Below are positions 43,415 to 51,729 of a stretch of DNA of 64,000 bases, piece by piece. Source of the stretch: Geobacter sp. (GTDB lineage: Bacteria; Desulfobacterota; Desulfuromonadia; Geobacterales; Geobacteraceae); contig JACOUQ010000008.1 in the NCBI GenBank assembly GCA_016177775.1, forward strand, positions 93,372 through 157,371, written 5' to 3'. Under the pieces are notes generated by a model. The model searched no databases. It worked only from the letters and a program-made list of their open reading frames with translations, and was not told the origin of the DNA. The first letter of the stretch is position 1; every line of letters starts with the position of its first letter. The position numbers and the translations under genes are program-made.

Positions 43415-44764
43415 TTAGTTGGCAGCAGCCTTGAGCTGAACTTCCCTGCCACCTTGGGCAGCCCACTTCTCGAGCATCTCGGTGGTAACGGACTTGGGAC
43501 GCTCGATGGCATAGCCAAGACCGCGGTCCCAAGTGATGTTGGCCATGCAACCGAGTGCGCGGCCTACGCCGAAGAGGACGGTGTAGAAATCCCACTCCTT
43601 GACGCCGTAATACCACTGGATGACACCGGACTGTGCATCGACGTTCGGCCAGGGGTTCTTCGCCTTACCGTGCTCCATGAGTACGCCAGGAGCGGTCTCG
43701 AAGATCATGGCGACAAGTTTGAAGAGAGGATCGTCCTTGAGTCCCGGAGTCTTGAGGCAGAATTCGCGCTGCGCCATGTAGCGCGGGTCGGTCTTGCGGA
43801 GAACGGCGTGGCCGTAACCAGGAACGACCTGGCCGGAGTTCAGGGTGTCCCACAGTGCCTTGGTGACGAGTTCCTTGGTCGGCTCCATCCCCTTGCAGTA
43901 TTTCTCCTGGAACTTGATTGTCCAGTCGAGAACTTCCTGGTTGGCCAGACCGTGGAGCGGGCCTGCGAGGCCGTTGAGACCGGCGGAATAGGCATAGTAG
44001 GGGTCCGACAGGGCCGAGTGCACCAGGTGGGTGGTGTGGGCCGAAACGTTCCCGGACTCGTGATCGGAGTGGAGGATGAAGTACATGCGGGCCACGTCGT
44101 CATAAGGCTTCTTCTGGCCGATCATGTGAGCAAAGTTGGCGCCCATGTCGAGGCTCGGATCGATGGCGATCTGCTGGTCGTTGCGGTACTTCAGGTTGTA
44201 GATGAAGGCGGCGACGACAGGAATGCGGGCAACGAGATCATAAGCGTCCTCGTAAACGGATTCCCATGCTGTCATCTTGTTGAACTTGCCGGAATTATAG
44301 AAGGCGGCGAACTTGGAATCCTTCTGCAGGGCAAGGATACCGACGGAGAGCATCACCATCGGGTGGCTGTCTCGCGGCAATGCGCGGATCGCGTCAAACA
44401 CGTACTGGGGGACCTGCTGGCGTACCTTCCACTCGGCGACGACTTCATCAACCTCAGACTGAGAGGGAACATCGCCGGTCAGCAGGAAGGACCAGAAAGA
44501 CTCGACGGTCGGATACTCGGAACCGGCAGCCTTGGGGAGGGCCGCGAAGGTCTCGGGGATGGTCTTGCCGCGGAAACGGATCCCTTCCTGCGGGTCAAGA
44601 TAGGAAATGTCGGTCACCAGACTGCGGATGTCGCGGGCTCCGCCGATGCATTGCTCGATCGTCACCTGGTCGATCAAAACCTTGCCGTATTCCTTTACGA
44701 GCCTCTGGGTGCGGGGACGGAACTCTTCGATCTTCTTTGTGAGTGCGTCTTTCAGTTTCGACAT
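43415..44764 (-). CDS. gltA: citrate synthase, eukaryotic-like type
   Basis: A 449-residue citrate synthase. Catalytic residues are in HSDHESGNVSAHT, GLAGPLHGLANQEV (His) and the closing Asp/Arg region (FGVGRALGCMANITWDRGLG). The long N-terminal region and the motif GYGHAVLRKTDPRY match the eukaryotic mitochondrial type rather than the usual bacterial hexameric enzyme. Geobacteraceae are known for this type, and it supports the taxonomic call. It starts acetate oxidation through the TCA cycle, the central energy pathway of these organisms. The ATG follows AAAGGAGAGG. A long leader and a candidate operator precede it. Confidence 0.97.
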   Translation of the reverse strand: MSKLKDALTKKIEEFRPRTQRLVKEYGKVLIDQVTIEQCIGGARDIRSLVTDISYLDPQEGIRFRGKTIPETFAALPKAAGSEYPTVESFWSFLLTGDVPSQSEVDEVVAEWKVRQQVPQYVFDAIRALPRDSHPMVMLSVGILALQKDSKFAAFYNSGKFNKMTAWESVYEDAYDLVARIPVVAAFIYNLKYRNDQQIAIDPSLDMGANFAHMIGQKKPYDDVARMYFILHSDHESGNVSAHTTHLVHSALSDPYYAYSAGLNGLAGPLHGLANQEVLDWTIKFQEKYCKGMEPTKELVTKALWDTLNSGQVVPGYGHAVLRKTDPRYMAQREFCLKTPGLKDDPLFKLVAMIFETAPGVLMEHGKAKNPWPNVDAQSGVIQWYYGVKEWDFYTVLFGVGRALGCMANITWDRGLGYAIERPKSVTTEMLEKWAAQGGREVQLKAAAN

Positions 44765-44983
44765 AATCCTGCCTCTCCTTTCATCTTTTAGAGTTGACTG
44801 CTGTTTTCGCGATATATGGAATGGACCTTGCCCGAATCCTGTTCCCCGACGGGTTTAACAAAGAGCGTGGACAAGTCAAGCTTGCTGCGAAAAGGGTGTG
44901 ACCAGAGAAAAACTACAAGGCCGCTGGAAAAGCGGGTTCACATCGGGGAGAAATTGCTTTTTAGGATACTGTATACAAATATT

Positions 44984-45018
44984 GATGTCTTTATAACATC
45001 ACGCCGAATTAAATTCAA
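44984..45018 (-). promoter_or_regulatory. candidate gltA promoter with palindrome over the -10 box
   Basis: On the minus strand TTGAAT (45018-45013) and TATAAA (44995-44990) are 17 bases apart. The -10 box lies inside an inverted repeat GATGT-N7-ACATC (44984-45000). Transcription would start near 44983, leaving an mRNA leader of about 220 bases. The rest of the 397-base gap (44765-45161) holds no gene that I can support. Confidence 0.5.
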
Positions 45019-45161
45019 CATAAATGTTTACGGTATATCCACCCGTTTCTCCGCTCGACGGGAGATGGGCAACCGTGCGGAACGGCAAAGCGCTATAACG
45101 GTGTTGCAGTTGAAAATCGGGACAGCGTGATGTGATGGGTTATTTGCCTTAAACAAGGCTA

Positions 45162-46352
45162 TTAGAGAATGACCAGCGCTTGGTCGGAATGGGTCAGCTG
45201 CTTGAGCCCATCTTCTGAAATGTAGAAGGTGTCTTCGATGCCGATGGCCCCTTCGCCGGGGAAGACCGCTTTCGGTTCGAACGCGAAGACCATCCCGGTC
45301 TCGAAGACCATGTCGTTGAAGCCGCGGGCAATGAACGGGTACTCGTCGATCTCGATCCCGAGGCCGTGGCCGATGAAGGAAACCTGCGCCCCCCTGGTCC
45401 CCATGAAGCTTTCGGCGTAACCCATCTTCACAGCGAGGGCGAGACACTCGTCATAGACCGTTCCCCACGGAACCCCCGGTTTGACAAGCTCCGTCATCCA
45501 CTCCTGGATACGGCACATGTCATCGTAGGCCCGGCGCAGCCTCTCCGAAAGCTCGCCGATGGCCAGGACCCTGGTCTGGTCCACCAGATAACCCTCCAGA
45601 CAGCCGGCGAAGTCCACGATGATCGGCTCGTTCCGCTCGATCCGCTTCCAGCTCGCCCCCTGGCCGAAGGAGGGGTTCACCCCCATCCCGCCAAGCGGGG
45701 TATCCATATAGGTGGGGACAGCGGTATCAGCCCCCGAGAAAACATGGGCGTAAACCATCTCGCCGTTGAAGGCCCGCATCCGCACCAGCCCCTGGTGCCC
45801 TTCCCGGCGGGCCACGTATTCCAGCTCCGCGGCAAGCTCCACGTCGGTCATCCCCTCCCGGATCACTTCGCGTGCCCGGCGGCATACCTTGTCCACCTGA
45901 TCGGCGGCGTCCTTCAGGAGATGGATCTCGTAGTGGCTCTTTATCATCCGGACGCGGCGGATAAGGGGGGTGGCATCCACGTACTCGGCATCCGGCAAGA
46001 CTTTACGGTAGCGCTCGAACAGATTGACCGGCACCACGTCCAGTTCCATCCCGATCTGTTTCGGCTCGGAATAGCCGTACTGTGCGAGAATGGCCGGAAG
46101 GTCTTTCATGGAGGAAATGGGAACGATCTCCCGGAGGCCGGACTCCATCCTGGCCCGCTGGAGATCCTTGCGAACCATGTAGATCGGGTACCCCTGGGCC
46201 GGCAGATAGAGGCAGCCGCTCTGAATGGAGCCGGTGAAGTAGAAGAGATCGGCGTTCTGGAGGATTATGACGGCATCGAGGCCTGCCTCGGCCATCTGGT
46301 CCTGAAGTTTTTTGCAGCGATATTCAAGCTCGACGGCAGGCGTGAGACGCAT
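45162..46352 (-). CDS. M24-family aminopeptidase P/prolidase-like protein
   Basis: A 396-residue pita-bread-fold protein. An N-terminal creatinase-like domain (1-150) precedes the peptidase domain. Metal ligands of M24 enzymes are expected at VDFAGCLEGYLVDQTRV (Asp, Asp), FIGHGLGIEIDEYP (His), FAFEPKAVF (Glu) and GAIGIEDTF (Glu); all five are present. It probably cleaves X-Pro dipeptides or a related substrate. I place the start at the second ATG of ATGCCCATG because AAGGGGGA is then 7 bases away. Confidence 0.9.
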   Translation of the reverse strand: MRLTPAVELEYRCKKLQDQMAEAGLDAVIILQNADLFYFTGSIQSGCLYLPAQGYPIYMVRKDLQRARMESGLREIVPISSMKDLPAILAQYGYSEPKQIGMELDVVPVNLFERYRKVLPDAEYVDATPLIRRVRMIKSHYEIHLLKDAADQVDKVCRRAREVIREGMTDVELAAELEYVARREGHQGLVRMRAFNGEMVYAHVFSGADTAVPTYMDTPLGGMGVNPSFGQGASWKRIERNEPIIVDFAGCLEGYLVDQTRVLAIGELSERLRRAYDDMCRIQEWMTELVKPGVPWGTVYDECLALAVKMGYAESFMGTRGAQVSFIGHGLGIEIDEYPFIARGFNDMVFETGMVFAFEPKAVFPGEGAIGIEDTFYISEDGLKQLTHSDQALVIL

Positions 46353-46450
46353 GGGCATTCCCCCTTGGGCGAGGTTACTGCGGAATCGGGTAATGCTTGT
46401 ATATATTAATATGCGAGGGCAAAGCAACTTTTTTCAAACTGTCGCTCGCC

Positions 46451-48076
46451 TTACGCCGCATGCTCGGTTTTTGAAAGGTAATATTCATAGTCCCCTTCAT
46501 AGACCCGCAGCTCGCCATGTCCGATCTCGAAGACCCGGCCCACCAGGGACCGGAGAAAATGGCGGTCGTGAGAAACCAGCACGACGGTGCCGGTGAAGTT
46601 TTGGAGCGCGCCCAGGAGTATCTCCCGCGACCGGATGTCCAGGTGGTTGGTCGGCTCATCCAGCACCAGGAGGTTCACCGGCCGGGCTAGGATGGTCGCC
46701 AGCACCACGCGGCTCCGCTCCCCGCCGGAGAGGTTCTCGACACGCTTGTCCACGGAATCGCCGCTGAAGAGGAACGCCGCCAGCAGATTCCGGATTACGC
46801 CGATGTTCGCCAGCGGCATCGCTTCCTGCATGGTCTCGAAGACCGTCTTTTTCGGATCGAGCACATCCAGGGCGTGCTGGCTGAAGTAGCCCACCTCCAC
46901 GTTCGCCCCGAGGGCCACGCTCCCGGAAGTCGGCTCCGTCTGCTCCGCCAGAACCTTGAGGAAAGTCGATTTTCCCGCTCCGTTTACCCCCACCACCGCG
47001 ATCTTCTCGCACCGCCGGACCATTCCGGTAACTCCATGAAACACCTGTTTTTCCCCACCATCAGGCGTTGTCCACTGCTTCGCGAGTCCATCAATCACCA
47101 CCACTTCGTCGCCGCTCCGCGGAGGCTCGGCAAACTCGAACCTGACCAGCCGGTCCTCTGCCGGTATCTCGATCCGGTCGATCTTCTCCAGCTTCTTTAC
47201 CCGCGACTGCACCTGGGCCGCGTGAGAGGCCCTGGCAGCGAAGCGGGCGATGAAATCCTCCTCCTTGGCCAGCATCTCCTGCTGCCGCTTGTGGGAGGCG
47301 ATCAGCTGCTCAAGTCGGATATCCCGCTCACGCTCGTAGAAATCGTAGTTTCCGCCGTAAGTGGTGATGGTCCGGTTGGCCACCTCCACGATGCGCGTCA
47401 CCACCCGGTTCATGAAGTCCCGGTCGTGGCTGGTCATCAGGAGCGCCCCCTTGAAATCGTTGGCGAGCCATTCCTCCAGCCAGATGATCGACTCCACGTC
47501 CAGGTGGTTGGTCGGCTCGTCCAGGAGGAGCACGTCGGGAGAAAGGGTCAAGATGCCGGCCAGCGCTATCCGCATCTTCCAGCCGCCGCTGAACGACTCC
47601 ACCGGGTAATTGAACCGGTCCGGCCCGATTCCCAGGCCGGTCAGTACCGTCTGTGCCCGGGTGTCCAGATCGTATCCCCCCTGGTGCTCGAACCGCTCCA
47701 CGGCATCGCCGTATCGCTCCAACAGCGCAGCCATCTCGTCGTCCGGGAGAGGCTCGCACATGCGGGCTTCCATATCCTTCAGCTCCGCGGCGAGGCGCAC
47801 GGTTTCGGCGCAGCCTGCCATCACCTCCTCAAGGGCGCTTCGCCCTGACATCTCCCCCACGTCCTGGGAGAAGTAGCCGACGGTGACATTCCTGGCAAAG
47901 GTGAGGTCCCCTGAATCGGGCTCCTCCTCGCCGGAGATGATACGGAATACCGTTGTCTTTCCGGCGCCGTTGGGTCCCACAAGGCCGGCGCGGGTTCCGG
48001 GCAGTATCTGGAAGCCGGCATCCCGGAAAAGAACCTGCGAGCCGTGCTGCTTCGTGATATTCGAGAGGTGAATCAT
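46451..48076 (-). CDS. ABC-F family ATPase (Uup/YheS-like)
   Basis: A 541-residue protein with two ABC domains and no TM helices. Walker A motifs GPNGAGKTT and GVNGAGKST, signatures SFSGGWKMR and LSGGERSRV, and Walker B segments [11 protein letters not shown] and [11 protein letters not shown] are all intact. Between them is the ABC-F linker (about 225-300), charged and helical. ABC-F proteins bind the ribosomal E site and rescue stalled or antibiotic-bound ribosomes. The ATG overlaps the stop of the UPF0178 gene (ATGA). It ends the three-gene transcript that starts at 50186. Confidence 0.93.
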   Translation of the reverse strand: MIHLSNITKQHGSQVLFRDAGFQILPGTRAGLVGPNGAGKTTVFRIISGEEEPDSGDLTFARNVTVGYFSQDVGEMSGRSALEEVMAGCAETVRLAAELKDMEARMCEPLPDDEMAALLERYGDAVERFEHQGGYDLDTRAQTVLTGLGIGPDRFNYPVESFSGGWKMRIALAGILTLSPDVLLLDEPTNHLDVESIIWLEEWLANDFKGALLMTSHDRDFMNRVVTRIVEVANRTITTYGGNYDFYERERDIRLEQLIASHKRQQEMLAKEEDFIARFAARASHAAQVQSRVKKLEKIDRIEIPAEDRLVRFEFAEPPRSGDEVVVIDGLAKQWTTPDGGEKQVFHGVTGMVRRCEKIAVVGVNGAGKSTFLKVLAEQTEPTSGSVALGANVEVGYFSQHALDVLDPKKTVFETMQEAMPLANIGVIRNLLAAFLFSGDSVDKRVENLSGGERSRVVLATILARPVNLLVLDEPTNHLDIRSREILLGALQNFTGTVVLVSHDRHFLRSLVGRVFEIGHGELRVYEGDYEYYLSKTEHAA

Positions 48077-48555
48077 CGCTCCCCCCTGATCATCCGGGTC
48101 AGTGTCCTGTCGAGGGCCGAGGCAAAGCGCTGCCGGTCCGTGAGACCCAGCTGCCCCGGTCCCCCATGAACAATCCCCGCGGAACGCAGCTCTTGTAAGA
48201 GGTCCCGGTAGGACAACCTTTCGCCGACGTTGTCCTCGGTGTAGAGATCCCCCCGAGGATCGAGCGCCAGCCCGCCCTTCTCCACGACCCGGGCGGCCAG
48301 AGGGATATCGGCAGTAATCACCAGGTCGACAGGGGCGACGTGATCCGCTATGTAGTCGTCGGCCACGTCAGGCCCCTCCGGGACAAGGACCGATGTCACC
48401 AGCGGCGTGTGGTGCTTGTCCATCCCCATGTTCGCCACCAGGACCACCGGCGTCTTGAGGCGATCCGAGGCCCGGAACACTATTTCCTTGATGATCCGCG
48501 GGCAGGCGTCGGCGTCGACCCATATTTTCATTTCGCGCCATGCAGAGGTTTTCAC
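48073..48555 (-). CDS. UPF0178 (YaiI/YqxD) family protein
   Basis: A 160-residue protein of the UPF0178/DUF188 family, a PIN-like fold: [20 protein letters not shown], then [20 protein letters not shown] and [20 protein letters not shown]. The conserved acidic residues suggest a metal site and possible nuclease activity, unproven. The start is probably GTG at 48555, which overlaps the upstream ABC-F stop (GTGA); an ATG eight codons further in is also possible. The gene is overlapped at both ends by ABC-F genes. Confidence 0.88.
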   Translation of the reverse strand: MKTSAWREMKIWVDADACPRIIKEIVFRASDRLKTPVVLVANMGMDKHHTPLVTSVLVPEGPDVADDYIADHVAPVDLVITADIPLAARVVEKGGLALDPRGDLYTEDNVGERLSYRDLLQELRSAGIVHGGPGQLGLTDRQRFASALDRTLTRMIRGER

Positions 48556-50186
48556 AGGGAGAGCTCCGCATGGCCGTGGTACAACTCATCGCGCAAGGCT
48601 GATATTTCGGGGCTTTCCAGGTAGTCGTCGAAATCCATCACCCGGTCGATGATGCCGCCGGGCGTGATCTCCACGATCCGGTTGGCAACGGTGGAAACCA
48701 GCTGGTGGTCATGGGAGGAGATGAGCACCACCTCCGAAAAGGAGGTCAGCCCGTCATTCAGCGCGGTGATCGATTCCAGGTCGAGATGGTTGGTCGGCTC
48801 GTCCAGAATCAGGGCATTCGCCCCGGAGAGCATCATTTTCGACAGCATGCAGCGCACCCGCTCCCCGCCGGAGAGGACGGAGGTCTTCTTGGTCGCCTCG
48901 TCGCCCGAGAAGAGCATCCTCCCCAGGAAACCGCGGGCAAACGACTCGCCGTCGCAGGGGGGGTACTGGCAGAGCCACTCGATGAGGTTCAGCTCGTTGT
49001 CGAAGAAAGCGCCGTTTTCCCTCGGGAAGTAGGAACTGGTGATGGTTACCCCCCACCTGAACTCCCCGGCGTCAGCCTCCATCTCCCCCGAAAGAATCTG
49101 GAACAGGGTTGTCCTGGCCTGTGCGTTTCCTCCGACAAAGGCGATCTTGTCCCCCTTGTTCACCGTCAGGGTCAGGTCGTTCAGCACCTTTACGCCGTCG
49201 ATGGTCTTGGAAATCCCCTTGATCTCCAGGATAACGTCACCGCAGGGGCGTTCCGGCTTGAACACCACATAAGGGCTCTTGCGGGAGGAAACCGGCATCT
49301 CCTCCACGGTCAGCTTCTCCAGGAGGCGTTTTCGCGACGTGGCCTGCTTAGCCTTGGAAGCGTTGGAGCTGAAGCGCTGGATGAAGGCCTTCAACTCATC
49401 CGCCTTTTCCGTAGTCTTCCGGTTCGCATCCTGCTTCTGCTTCAGGGTAAGCCGGCTCGCTTCGTACCAGAAGTCGTAGTTCCCCACGTAGACCGTGATC
49501 ATCCCGAAGTCGATGTCCGCGATGTGGGTGCAGACCTGGTTCAGGAAGTGGCGGTCGTGGGAGACCACGATGACGGTATTCTGAAAACGGGAGAGAAAGT
49601 CCTCAAGCCAGGTGATCGATTTCAGGTCCAGGTGGTTGGTCGGCTCGTCCAGAAGGAGCACGTCCGGGTTGCCGAAAAGTGCCTGGGCCAGCAGCACCCG
49701 CACCTTCTCACCCCCTTCCAGCTCCTTCATCTTCTTGTGGCGCAGCTCCTCGGGAATCCCCAGGCCGTTCAGGAGCACCGCCGCCTCGCTCTCCGCCTCG
49801 TAGCCGTTCATCTCGGAGAACTCCGCCTCCAGCTCCGCGGAGCGGATGCCATCCTCTTCGGTGAACTCCCCCTTGGAGTAGATCGAATCACGCTCGGCCA
49901 TCACCTTGTAAAGCCGCTCGTGCCCCATCATGACCGTGTTGAAGACCGTATGATCGTCAAAGGCGAACTGGTCCTGGCGCAGCACGGCAATCCGCTCGCC
50001 GGGGCTCACCGAGATCTCCCCCTTGTCGCACTCCACCTCGCCGGCCAGGATCTTGAGAAACGTGGATTTCCCCGCGCCGTTGGCGCCGATGAGGCCATAG
50101 CAGTTGCCGGGGATGAACTTGATGTTGACGTCCTTGAACAGGACCCGCTTGCCATAGGAAAGTGTTACGTTCGATGCACTGATCAT
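48552..50186 (-). CDS. ABC-F family ATPase (YbiT-like) with altered second Walker A
   Basis: A 544-residue two-domain ABC-F protein. The first Walker A is normal (GANGAGKST). The second reads GGNAQARTT, lacking the usual G-x-G-K-S/T lysine. Signatures LEGGEKVRV and LSGGERVRC and Walker [12 protein letters not shown] and [11 protein letters not shown] are kept, so the second site may bind ATP weakly or serve only a structural role. The linker (about 235-310) is typical. The ATG is preceded by AAGAGAG. It opens a chain of overlapping genes with UPF0178 and a second ABC-F protein. Confidence 0.92.
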   Translation of the reverse strand: MISASNVTLSYGKRVLFKDVNIKFIPGNCYGLIGANGAGKSTFLKILAGEVECDKGEISVSPGERIAVLRQDQFAFDDHTVFNTVMMGHERLYKVMAERDSIYSKGEFTEEDGIRSAELEAEFSEMNGYEAESEAAVLLNGLGIPEELRHKKMKELEGGEKVRVLLAQALFGNPDVLLLDEPTNHLDLKSITWLEDFLSRFQNTVIVVSHDRHFLNQVCTHIADIDFGMITVYVGNYDFWYEASRLTLKQKQDANRKTTEKADELKAFIQRFSSNASKAKQATSRKRLLEKLTVEEMPVSSRKSPYVVFKPERPCGDVILEIKGISKTIDGVKVLNDLTLTVNKGDKIAFVGGNAQARTTLFQILSGEMEADAGEFRWGVTITSSYFPRENGAFFDNELNLIEWLCQYPPCDGESFARGFLGRMLFSGDEATKKTSVLSGGERVRCMLSKMMLSGANALILDEPTNHLDLESITALNDGLTSFSEVVLISSHDHQLVSTVANRIVEITPGGIIDRVMDFDDYLESPEISALRDELYHGHAELSL

Positions 50187-50355
50187 TGCTGCTCTCTTTC
50201 TAGTGAATATGACTTTCCGAAGCAGGATTTTGGATGCCAGGCTGCGTCTGCGGCGATGGAGGCGGAGGCGTGGTACCCACGGGCATAAACAGCGCCACGT
50301 CGCACAACGAGCAGAGCCGCGGGCGTAGCATGGCGCCAAAAGCATGCTTCGTTCA
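50187..50355. other. unexplained leader upstream of the ABC-F operon
   Basis: This G+C-rich stretch holds GCCATGCTACGCCCGCGGC and ACGCCTCCGCCTCCATCGCC on the minus strand and no ORF with a binding site. It must carry the promoter of the ABC-F operon, but no convincing sigma-70 pair is visible. A regulatory leader or an old repeat are both possible. Confidence 0.35.
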
Positions 50356-50390
50356 AATAAAAAACCACAGGAGGTGACCCCTGTGGTTCA
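50356..50390 (-). terminator. intrinsic terminator of the DUF815 gene
   Basis: AACCACAGG/CCTGTGGTT with an 8-base loop, followed on the minus strand by TTTTTTATTT. It is 75 bases past the stop at 50463. Confidence 0.8.
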
Positions 50391-50462
50391 CGTACATAAT
50401 CTTTATACCATTTTCAGACGGGAGAGGGCAATGGGGAAAATTACGACCTTAAAGGTTGCAGC

Positions 50463-51356
50463 TCAGACCCCATATGTCGGGAGAAGGAAACGACCGATCC
50501 AATGCTTGGAGAACTGGAAGGCGGTCCTGCCGCAACGCTTGCTCTTGTCATGGGTCCACTGGATTGCCTCCCGCTCGAGCTCCTTGCTCCAGGGGATCTC
50601 CACCTTCCGCTGCCGTGCCTCCCGTTCCAGACAGAGCCGCACTGCGTCCAGGTAGCGGTCCTGGGAAAAGGCATAGAAGGCGACCCAGATGCCGAAGCGG
50701 TCGGAGAGAGAGACCTTCTCCTCCATCGCCTCGCTCTGCTGCAGTTCGCCCCTCACATACTTTCCACCGAGATGGTCCGATTCGTACTCGGGCAGGAGAT
50801 GGCGCCGGTTCGAGGTCACGTAGATAAGGACATTTTCGGGAGCAGAGTATACCGAGCCGTCCAGCGCACTCTTGAGCATCTTGTAGCTCAACTCCCCCAC
50901 CTCGAAGGTGAGGTCGTCGCAGAGCAGAATGAACCGGTAGGGCTGGTTCTCCACGGCGGTGAAGATTTCGGAGAGGTAGATCAGGTCTTCCTTTTCGATC
51001 TGGATGACCCGCAGCCCCTTGGGGGCGAACTCGTTTAGCAGGGCCTTCACCAGCGACGACTTGCCGGTGCCGCGCGAACCCCAGAGAAGGGCGTTGTTGG
51101 CCGGCAGGCCGCTTACGAACTGGCGGGTATTGCTGACCATCACTTCTTTCTGTTCTTCGACGCCGAGCAGCTCATTCAGGGTGGTGGTATCGGTCACCCT
51201 GACGGGCTCCAGGAATCCCGAGAAAGAGTGACGGCGCCAGTTGGCTGCATGGCAGGTCGACCAGTCGATGGGGGCAATTGCCTTGGGGAGGAGCATCTCG
51301 ACAGAGCCGAGCACACGCTCGAGTTGTGCAACAACTTCAGGTTTCAGATTAATCAT
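50463..51356 (-). CDS. DUF815-family AAA ATPase
   Basis: A 297-residue ATPase of the DUF815 family. Walker A is LLWGSRGTGKSSLVKAL, Walker B FILLCDDLTFE, sensor 1 VLIYVTSNRRHLLPE, and an arginine-rich C-terminal helix region follows (LCLEREARQRKVEIPW). The N-terminal 80 residues are specific to the family. The role is not established. It is a single gene with its own terminator and lies upstream of the ABC-F operon on the same strand. Confidence 0.88.
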   Translation of the reverse strand: MINLKPEVVAQLERVLGSVEMLLPKAIAPIDWSTCHAANWRRHSFSGFLEPVRVTDTTTLNELLGVEEQKEVMVSNTRQFVSGLPANNALLWGSRGTGKSSLVKALLNEFAPKGLRVIQIEKEDLIYLSEIFTAVENQPYRFILLCDDLTFEVGELSYKMLKSALDGSVYSAPENVLIYVTSNRRHLLPEYESDHLGGKYVRGELQQSEAMEEKVSLSDRFGIWVAFYAFSQDRYLDAVRLCLEREARQRKVEIPWSKELEREAIQWTHDKSKRCGRTAFQFSKHWIGRFLLPTYGV

Positions 51357-51524
51357 GGTTCTTGTTCTCTTTCTGTGAAATATCGGTTTGAGGGTGGTCG
51401 ACTGTATACGTCATTTCCCTGGCCCATGTCAAATAAAAATCTATCAATACGGGACCTTACAAAGTTATGAAGCCGCCAGGAATCAATTCCCGGCATTTGG
51501 TTTTCAAAAACAGAACGAGAGTTT

Positions 51525-51540
51525 CTTGACTTTGGTCAAG
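51525..51540. promoter_or_regulatory. FNR/HcpR-type operator upstream of hcp
   Basis: CTTGACTTTGGTCAAG is a palindrome of the form TTGAC-N4-GTCAA. FNR sites are TTGAT-N4-ATCAA; the GC step is the change associated with HcpR-like members of the CRP/FNR superfamily. Its centre is about 30 bases before a weak -10 (TAAGGT, 51562-51567), consistent with class II activation. Confidence 0.68.
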
Positions 51541-51729
51541 GCTTGGCCAACGCAATGCCGGTAAGGTGGCAACATGACCGGGCGGCACGGACAAACAGAA
51601 CACACGCAGCCTGGTCACACCACCGAATCACCTTCCGAAAAACGGAGGAATCAGGAGAGAGGGATGAAAAGAATTTTTAACTGGCTTGGTTTTTCAACCC
51701 CTGCCAACAACACACCCAAGGAGGAAAAG

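Noticed and set aside
45075..45105. Possible c-di-GMP (GEMM) riboswitch resemblance (GGCAAAGCGC)
   Set aside because: Only the short GGCAAAGC piece matches; the other conserved helix and loop elements are missing.
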